This document shows, piece by piece, positions 58,631 through 64,000 of a stretch of DNA of 64,000 bases. Below the pieces are notes generated by a model. It made no database searches, was not told where the DNA came from, and worked only from the letters and a program-made list of their open reading frames with translations. The first letter of the stretch is position 1. Every line of letters begins with the position of its first letter. This DNA comes from Jaltomata sinuosa (Eukaryota > Streptophyta > Magnoliopsida > Solanales > Solanaceae). The stretch is taken from positions 62,001-126,000 of the forward strand of contig QJPP01001782.1 in assembly GCA_003996215.1 (NCBI GenBank), given 5' to 3'. The position numbers were made by a program, and so were the translations under genes.

Positions 58631-60205
58631 TCAAAATATCATAGTTGGAAGCTTTTCAGCTTCCTTGCGCTTCTCCGCGGGCTTTGGAGTTTCCTCCTCT
58701 ACCGCCTCTTCATCATCCGCAACATTACCTTGAGTTTGAACTACCGGATGTGATTCCGGTAACGTTCTACCGCTTCTGGTCATGATCGCCATACAGCTTG
58801 CGTCATTCCTCGGATGAGTGGTGTCGCTCGGCAAGGTACCCGTTTTCCTTGGGTTTAGAGATGCCGAGATGTGACCCACTTGCTGCTCTAGTTGCTTGAT
58901 CGCGGTTGAGTGTGACTCCACTACTTGACTCAATGTTGATAATTCAGTCCGCATCTCCTTCACCCCAGAGTCAGTCGATTCCACCTTCAGTAGCATCTTT
59001 GCCATCATGCTCTCTAGCTTGGCTGTCCCTGTCTCAGTGTTGGCTCTGTCCCGGTTACCAGGTGGTACATACAACCCACCTCTATCAGTGTTTGGCCTCC
59101 AATTTCCCTGGTCGCGATCTCTGTAACCATCTTTCTCATAGTGGTTGTCTCTCTGGTATTTCCGACCTTGGTTTCCCTGGCCATTAGCCTGGAAACCCCC
59201 CAAGTAATTGGCCTCCTCAGTCTCTATACCTTGGGAACCCACAGCTTGTACCTTCTCTATACTTCCTGACGTCAAGTGCCTTGTCAGGAGATCCAACTGC
59301 GTTTTTAGGTGCGCCATGTCTTGGTCGCGCTCCTCTTCTTTCCTACGCTGCTCAGCTGACATACCAACTGTATAGGTGCTAGCTGCAACCTCTGAATCTC
59401 GTGTGTGCCAGGCCCTGTTGGTCTTGGTGAGCCTGTCCAAAATAGCTGTGGCGTCGGCAAAAGTGCGACCCATAAACGCTCCCCCTGCTGCGTTGTCCAA
59501 TGTTGGCTTGGTAGCCGAATTTAGTGCCCTGTAGAATGTCTGCATCAAGAATTCGTTGTTCAGCTGATGGTTGGGGCACTGTGTCAGCTTCTTCTTCAAT
59601 CGCAACCAAGTCTCGTGCAGTGCTTCGTGCGGTTGCTGCCTGAAGTTGCTAATCTCGTCCCTCAACTGTATCATCCGAGAGGGAGGAAAGAACCTTTCTA
59701 GGAAAGATCCTCTCAACTCTCCCCACGTTGCGATAGAGTCGGGGGTCAATTCTGTCAACCACAACGCTGCCTCATCAGACAGAGACAACGGAAACAACCT
59801 GAGCCTGATCGCTGTCTGACTCACTCCTGGCAGTTCGAACGACTTGCAGATGCCCACGAAATTCATCAAGTGCTGGTTTGGATCGTCACCAGCGGCACCA
59901 CGGAATACACCTCTCAAATTCAGCAACTGAATCATCGTGCTAGTGATATTGAACTTTGCTCCGGGCGGTAGCGGTGGAACAATAATGGCGCCCGTCGCGC
60001 CAGCTCCATCTAAATCAAGCTCCTCATCATTCCGTACACCATCATCCTGCAGACCACCAGCGTTCAAATTTTGTTGGGCCTGCAGTTCCGCAGCGATCCT
60101 CGCTGCGTCTAATTGTGCGGCCATATTCCGCCTCAATGTTCTCGCAAGTTCGGGGTCGTAAGGTAAAATTTGTTCCCCCGAACCTCGGGTACTTGGCATG
60201 CACAA
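58631..60205 (-). CDS. Gag of element H (intact 524-codon frame)
   Basis: It starts at MCMPSTRGSGEQILPYD soon after the primer site. The retrotransposon gag domain begins near residue 85 (FNITSTMIQLLNLRGVFRGA) and goes on with RLRLFPLSLSDEAALWLTEL, FLERFFPPSRMIQLRDEISN and LHETWLRLKKKL to about residue 260 (TKTNRAWHTRDSE). Two coiled-coil-like stretches (about 275-300 and 395-450) could mediate assembly. An Asn/Gly/Arg/Tyr-rich region lies at 330-385, and MTRSGRTLP is conserved with element C. There is no CCHC knuckle, as in related Athila/Tat gags. It ends with TGA, after which the frame continues into the protease. No internal defect is visible, in contrast to every other gag here. Confidence 0.9.
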   Translation of the reverse strand: MCMPSTRGSGEQILPYDPELARTLRRNMAAQLDAARIAAELQAQQNLNAGGLQDDGVRNDEELDLDGAGATGAIIVPPLPPGAKFNITSTMIQLLNLRGVFRGAAGDDPNQHLMNFVGICKSFELPGVSQTAIRLRLFPLSLSDEAALWLTELTPDSIATWGELRGSFLERFFPPSRMIQLRDEISNFRQQPHEALHETWLRLKKKLTQCPNHQLNNEFLMQTFYRALNSATKPTLDNAAGGAFMGRTFADATAILDRLTKTNRAWHTRDSEVAASTYTVGMSAEQRRKEEERDQDMAHLKTQLDLLTRHLTSGSIEKVQAVGSQGIETEEANYLGGFQANGQGNQGRKYQRDNHYEKDGYRDRDQGNWRPNTDRGGLYVPPGNRDRANTETGTAKLESMMAKMLLKVESTDSGVKEMRTELSTLSQVVESHSTAIKQLEQQVGHISASLNPRKTGTLPSDTTHPRNDASCMAIMTRSGRTLPESHPVVQTQGNVADDEEAVEEETPKPAEKRKEAEKLPTMIF

Positions 60206-60304
60206 CCTGTACCCTGTCCAAAAACAAAAACAACAAACAAAAATAAAAGCAGGAAAGTATGACTAAGAGTCAAATAAACACACCAGACTTAATCAAAAAC
60301 CGTA

Positions 60305-60323
60305 TTCCCCGGCAACGGTGCCA
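60305..60323 (-). other. Primer binding site of element H (tRNA-Asp type)
   Basis: The minus strand reads TGGCACCGTTGCCGGGGAA, one base from the usual Athila/Tat Asp-tRNA complement, five bases inside the 5' LTR. Confidence 0.9.
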
Positions 60324-60328
60324 CTTTT

Positions 60329-61661
60329 TGATAACGCTCAAACTACACGTCAAATTAATGAAGTGTAAGCGATCGTTGTCAAGTAAAGAACCCAACTAGG
60401 TTGGGGTCGAATCCCACAGAGAATATGGTGAAAATTAAGTCTTTAGTGAATTAAGTGACTAGTCGTCAATAGTTTCCGGTAAAAGGGAGGGTTTTTGCGT
60501 AATCAAATTGTAAACAAAAACAAACAATTAACGTATGAGAAATAATCAATAGGAGAATGAACTAGGGAAGTGTTTACCATGGCGTTGGTAACCATGTCGA
60601 TTCTAGGCTTAACCGGGTTCTTTTTATGTGTGTGTCACGATGTGATTGAATTAATGGTATCGTCTAAACGTCTCTCGACCAAATAAACAAATTTCCTTTT
60701 CTATTCTCTCGACCTCGAAAAGATGTGCTTTTTAGCTTTCAATCCTAACATCAAGTAGCTTAATCCATTTACGGCATTAATCATTAGACGAGAGTTAGTA
60801 GTCTCGAATCCTTGTTGTTAATCAAGTTTTCCCGGTTTTAATCTCTTTACTCAAGCAAATTAAACCTAGGCATGTTCTAATGTTTGCAACCACTAGAAAA
60901 CGTGACATAAAGTATGATTAACAATGTGACTACATGTAAATTGAACCCAACGCTACCCGGAATCTAAATCGCTACGTTTGCCATGGCTCCCACAACCCTA
61001 GTTGCGGGAGTTTTAGTTACTCATGCTCGAAGAAGAAGAGAAAATAATTGTATTCATAATAAAGGGAAGAAAAGTCTTACAATATAATGAAACAATCAAT
61101 CTTCCAATATCCAAGAACAAGAAATACCAAGAACTCCACGAACGAATCAAGAACACGAGTTCAATACAAATGAACCGTGTTGTTTGCTCTCCAAAATAAC
61201 TAAAAACGTGTTTTAAACTAATGGGTGAATATAATTAAATAAACCTATCATAGGGTATTTATAGGAGTAATAGAAGCCAAATCCAAAACGGGCTAGGAAT
61301 CCCCAAAACGCGGGCAGCCGCTTGACGCCACTGCCTTAACTTGACGGCCAGGCTTGACGGACCGTCATGGCAGTGACGGACCGTCGCCTGGACCGTCACT
61401 GCTAGGCAGTGGTGCCGCCTGAAGGTCTGCCTTGATTTGACGGTCCCAGTGACGGACCGTCACATGTGTGACGGGCCGTCACTCAGGCCGTCACTCTTAG
61501 GCAGAATGTTGTTTTTTCGCGTATTTCCTTCCGTTTCCGTGTTTGTTTCCATTTCCTACAAATACAACATAAAAATATCAAAAACAACAACGGTTGCTTG
61601 AAAACATACGATTGTTCTTAGTAAAAAGGAGTCGAAAGTGACGTAAATTGGCGTCACATAT
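60329..61661 (-). repeat. 5' LTR of element H
   Basis: Plus strand TGATAACGCTC to GTCACATAT. The outer terminus reads ATAT where the partner has ATCA, while the target-site repeat next to it is perfect. The palindrome cluster (about 61322-61500) has extra copies near 61366-61396 compared with the 3' LTR, explaining the 29-bp length difference. Confidence 0.88.
61322..61500. repeat. TGACGG-A-CCGTCA palindrome cluster, 5' LTR of element H
   Basis: Contains the copies of the 3' LTR plus an additional CAGTGACGGACCGTC and GGACCGTCAC unit. Where the 3' LTR has GTGATGGGCCATCAC this copy keeps GTGACGGGCCGTCAC. Confidence 0.9.
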
Positions 61662-61666
61662 ATGAC

Positions 61667-62345
61667 TAGAGATGGTATTCGAGTTGATTCACAGAAAATA
61701 GAGGTGATGAAGAACTGGCCTAGACCCACTTTCCCGTTAGATATTAGGAGCTTTTTGGGTTTGGCTGGTTACTACAGGAGGTTTGTGGAAGGGTTTTCTT
61801 CTATAGCTTCCCCATTGACCAAGTTGACTTAGAAAAAGGTTAAGTTTCAGTGGTCTGATGAGTGTGAGAAGAACTTTCAGAAATTAAAGACTAGGTTAAC
61901 CACAACCCCAGTTTTGGCTCTACCCGAGGGCTTAGATGGATTTATAGTGTATTGTGATGCTTCTAGGATTGGTTTGGGTTGTTTTTTGATATAGCTTGGT
62001 AAGGTGATTGCTTATGCTTCTAGACAGCTTAAGATTCATGATAGGAATTACCCGACTCATGATCTTGAGTTAGCGGCGGTGATTTTTACTTTAAATATGT
62101 GGAGGCACTACTTGTATGGTGTCCATGTGGATGTGTTTACCTACCATAATAGCCTTCAGTATATGTTCACTCAGAAGGAATTGAATCTTCATCAAAGGAG
62201 ATGGCTTGAGCTTCTTAAGGATTATGATATGAGTGTGCTTTACCATCCGGGTAAGGCAAATGTAGTGGCTGATGCACTTAGTAGATTGTCTATGGGGAGT
62301 GTGTCTTTGATTGAGGATGGAAAAAAGGAGTTGTCCAAGGATTTT
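61667..62345 (+). pseudogene. RT connection and RNase H of element G
   Basis: Continues the host frame after element H: TRDGIRVDSQKIEVMKNW, SFLGLAGYYRRFVEGFSSIA, a stop near 61830, KVKFQWSDECEKNF. RNase H: FIVYCDASRIGLGCFL (stop after), VIAYASRQLKIHDRNYPTHD with LELAAV, and VFTYHNSLQYMF, where the usual FTDH aspartate is Tyr. YHPGKANVVADALSRL closes the domain. At least three disabling changes. Confidence 0.88.
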
Positions 62346-63870
62346 CATATACTTTCTTGATTGGGAGTTCTCCTTACGGATTCAGTGGATGGTGGTGTTA
62401 TTGTTCAGAATGGGTCCGAATTATCTTTGGTAGTTGAGGTGAAGGAGAAACAAGACAGTGATCCTATTTTGCATCAGTTAAAGGGTGCAGTCCATCAACA
62501 TAGGGTAGAGGCTTTCTCCCAATGGGGAGATGGTGAGCCTTGATATCATGGTCGATTATGTGCGCCGGACATAGATGGGTTGCAATAGTAGATCTTGACA
62601 GAGGCTCATAGCTCCAGGTATTCTATCCACTCCGGTGCCACTAAGATGTACCATGATCTACGGGAAGTCTATTGGTGGAATGGTATGAAAAGAGACATAG
62701 CAGATTTTGTGGCTAAGTGTCCCAACTGTTAACAAGTGAAGGTATAACATAAGCGACCGGGTGGTATGACTCAGGATATTGATCTTCCTACTTGGAAGTG
62801 GGAAGCAATCAATATGGACTTCATTACAGGCTTACTTCGTACTCGCAGGCAGCGTGATTCTATTTGGGTGATTATCGACAAGATGACTAAGTCATCTCAC
62901 TTCTTGGCTTACAAGACTAACGATTCAGCAGAGGATTATGCCAGACTACATCCGTGAGAAAGTACAATGACATGGGGTTCCATTGTCCATCATTTCAGAT
63001 AGGGGTACTCAGTTCACATCCCAATTTTGGAAGTCATTTCAGAAGGGTCTTAGCACTCAGGTGAGACTTAGCATAACTTTTCACCCACAGACGGATGGCC
63101 AGGCCGGGCATACTATTCATACCTTAGAGTACATGTTTAGATCTTGTGTGATTGATTTCAAGGGTAATTGGGATGATCACTTACCTCTTATTGAGTTTGC
63201 CTACAACAAAAACTTTCATTTTATCATCCAGATGGCTCCTTATGAGGTACTTTATGGGCGGAGGTGTAGATCTCCTATTGGTTGGCTTGAGGTAGGTGAA
63301 GCAGCTTTGATTGGTCCAGATTCAGTTCATGATACTATGGAGAAAGTTCAGATTATTAGAGAAAGATTGAAGACCGCTCAGAGTCGACAAAAATCATATG
63401 CAGATGTGAGAAGAAGAGTATTAGAGTTTAAGGTTGATGGTTGGGTATTTCTGAAGGTGTCACCCATGAAAGGTGTGATGAGATTTGGTAAGAAGGGAAA
63501 GGTTAGCCCCCACTATGTAGGCCTCTACATGATTCTGAGGAGAGTTGTTAGTGGTGCTTATGAGTTGGAGTTACCAGCCGATCTAGAAGCGGTTCATCCA
63601 ATTTTTCATGTTTTCTTGTTGAAGAAGTGTGTTGGAAATCCGACCTTGATTGTTCCTTTAGAGGATGTGGGTGTAAAGGAAAGACTCACTTATGAAGAAT
63701 CTCCCATTGAGATCCTTGATCATCAGATTTAGAGGTTGAGGAACAAAGAAGTCACTTCGGTGAAAGTCCTTTGGAGGAACCAGCTAGTTGAGGGAGCTAC
63801 TTGGGAAGTAGAAGCAGCCATAAAAGCCAAGTACCCTCATCTCTTCCCTTCCGATCTAGTTTCATCTTGA
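62346..63870 (+). pseudogene. Integrase and chromodomain of element G (broken)
   Basis: The HHCC finger is at about 62610-62740 (SGATKMYHDLREVYWWNGMK, CPNC). Core: MDFITGLLRTRRQRDSIWV, ISDRGTQFTSQFW, then QTDGQAGHTIHTLE. At the place of the DDE glutamate (usually GQAERT) there is Gly. 62983-63732 is open for 249 codons, including VLYGRRCRSPIGWLEVGE and VHPIFHVFLLKKCVGNP. A TAG at 63730-63732 splits the chromodomain, which goes on as RLRNKEVTSVKVLWRNQLVE and ends KYPHLFPSDLVSS with TGA at 63868-63870. The chromodomain form fits Tekay/Del. Confidence 0.88.
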
Positions 63871-64000
63871 GGTAATAGTTTCCTCCATAGTATTTTCATC
63901 CGATCCTACTCAATCAGTTTTCCTTATGATCCTAGCATGTATTCACGTTTTTGGAGTTAGTTCAGTCATGTTATTAAGTTGGGACTCAGTTTTCATATGT
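63871..64000 (+). other. 3' untranslated region of element G, to the window end
   Basis: No feature; the 3' LTR is expected beyond the edge. Confidence 0.6.

Larger units (their letters stand above)
54845..61661 (-). mobile_element. Element H: young gag-protease-only LTR element (TR-GAG-like)
   Basis: A 6.8 kb insertion in the RT gene of element G with perfect ATGAC repeats (54840-54844, 61662-61666). LTRs are 54845-56148 and 60329-61661. The primer site next to the right LTR shows minus orientation. The interior (4.2 kb) encodes one long gag-protease frame broken by a single stop, and no RT, RNase H or integrase. LTRs differ at roughly 2% plus one 29-bp length change, by eye, so it is much younger than elements A, B and C. 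Its proteins are close to Athila/Tat gag and protease, so pol must come from such a helper. Confidence 0.92.
50252..64000 (+). mobile_element. Element G: Tekay-type chromovirus of another subfamily, split by element H, 3' end outside
   Basis: Starts with a 1988-bp LTR, a primer site and gag, protease, RT (to 54844), resumes at 61667 with RT connection, RNase H, integrase and chromodomain, and leaves the window before its 3' LTR. The host reading frame across the insert is restored exactly if one ATGAC copy is removed (GHIM, then TRDGIRVD). The proteins are clearly different from those of elements A and B. All genes carry stops. Confidence 0.9.

Noticed and set aside
60042..60236. Alternative upstream reading at the gag start of element H
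   Set aside because: The frame starting at 60205 runs uninterrupted into the gag domain. The other frame has no homology.

Overview
The window looks like a repeat-filled chromosome segment of a flowering plant. The Ty3/gypsy gag and pol families, the tRNA-iMet and tRNA-Asp type primer sites and the LTR sequences resemble what I know from Solanaceae (Solanum, Capsicum, Nicotiana). That family assignment is inference. I see no bacterial genes, tRNA, rRNA or CRISPR array, and no intact host gene. Almost every protein-coding signal belongs to an LTR retrotransposon. Only two host-gene relics are visible: an F-box/LRR pseudogene at the left edge (1-695, minus) and a possible last exon of a triose-phosphate translocator-like gene (about 43406-43531, minus).

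Layout. (A) 2014-11728, plus: a decayed full-length Tekay/Del-type chromovirus with 2.27 kb LTRs, flanked by the direct repeat ACAAT. (B) 12601-36992, minus: a second Tekay-type element, about 9.1 kb without its insert. Its protease region is split by (C) 18046-33286, plus: a 15.2 kb Athila-like element flanked by GTTAC. Element C has gag, protease and a third ORF with a plant-transposon-protein-like domain, but no reverse transcriptase or integrase, and about 4.1 kb of its interior is tandemly duplicated. (D) 38042-42914, minus: a 4.9 kb non-autonomous LTR element without recognisable coding sequence (TCCTT repeat). (E) 44456-46547, minus: a solo Tekay-type LTR (GTACT repeat). (F) 47724-50251: an AT microsatellite, an orphan Athila/Tat-like integrase fragment, and an LTR-like segment next to a primer site. 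(G) 50252 to beyond 64000, plus: a third Tekay-type element of a different subfamily. Its RT is interrupted by (H) 54845-61661, minus: a gag-protease-only element with about 2% LTR divergence by eye and perfect ATGAC flanking repeats, the youngest insertion here.

How they work together. Elements A, B and G carry (broken) gag, protease, RT, RNase H, integrase and chromodomain. C, D and H lack pol and would have needed enzymes in trans. C and H encode only structural protein and protease, resembling the published TR-GAG idea. The most striking shared structure is that the LTRs of several unrelated families each carry a family-specific palindrome cluster a few hundred bases inside the LTR, in the presumed U3: CCGCTATAGCGG in the Tekay A/B/D/E group, GTGCG-N3-CGCAC in C, GTGACGGACCGTCAC in H and GAACCACGAGTCGTGGTTC in G. 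Coordinates of LTR ends were read from TG..CA termini, primer sites and target-site repeats, and are the most secure part of this annotation. Domain limits inside broken pol genes are approximate.
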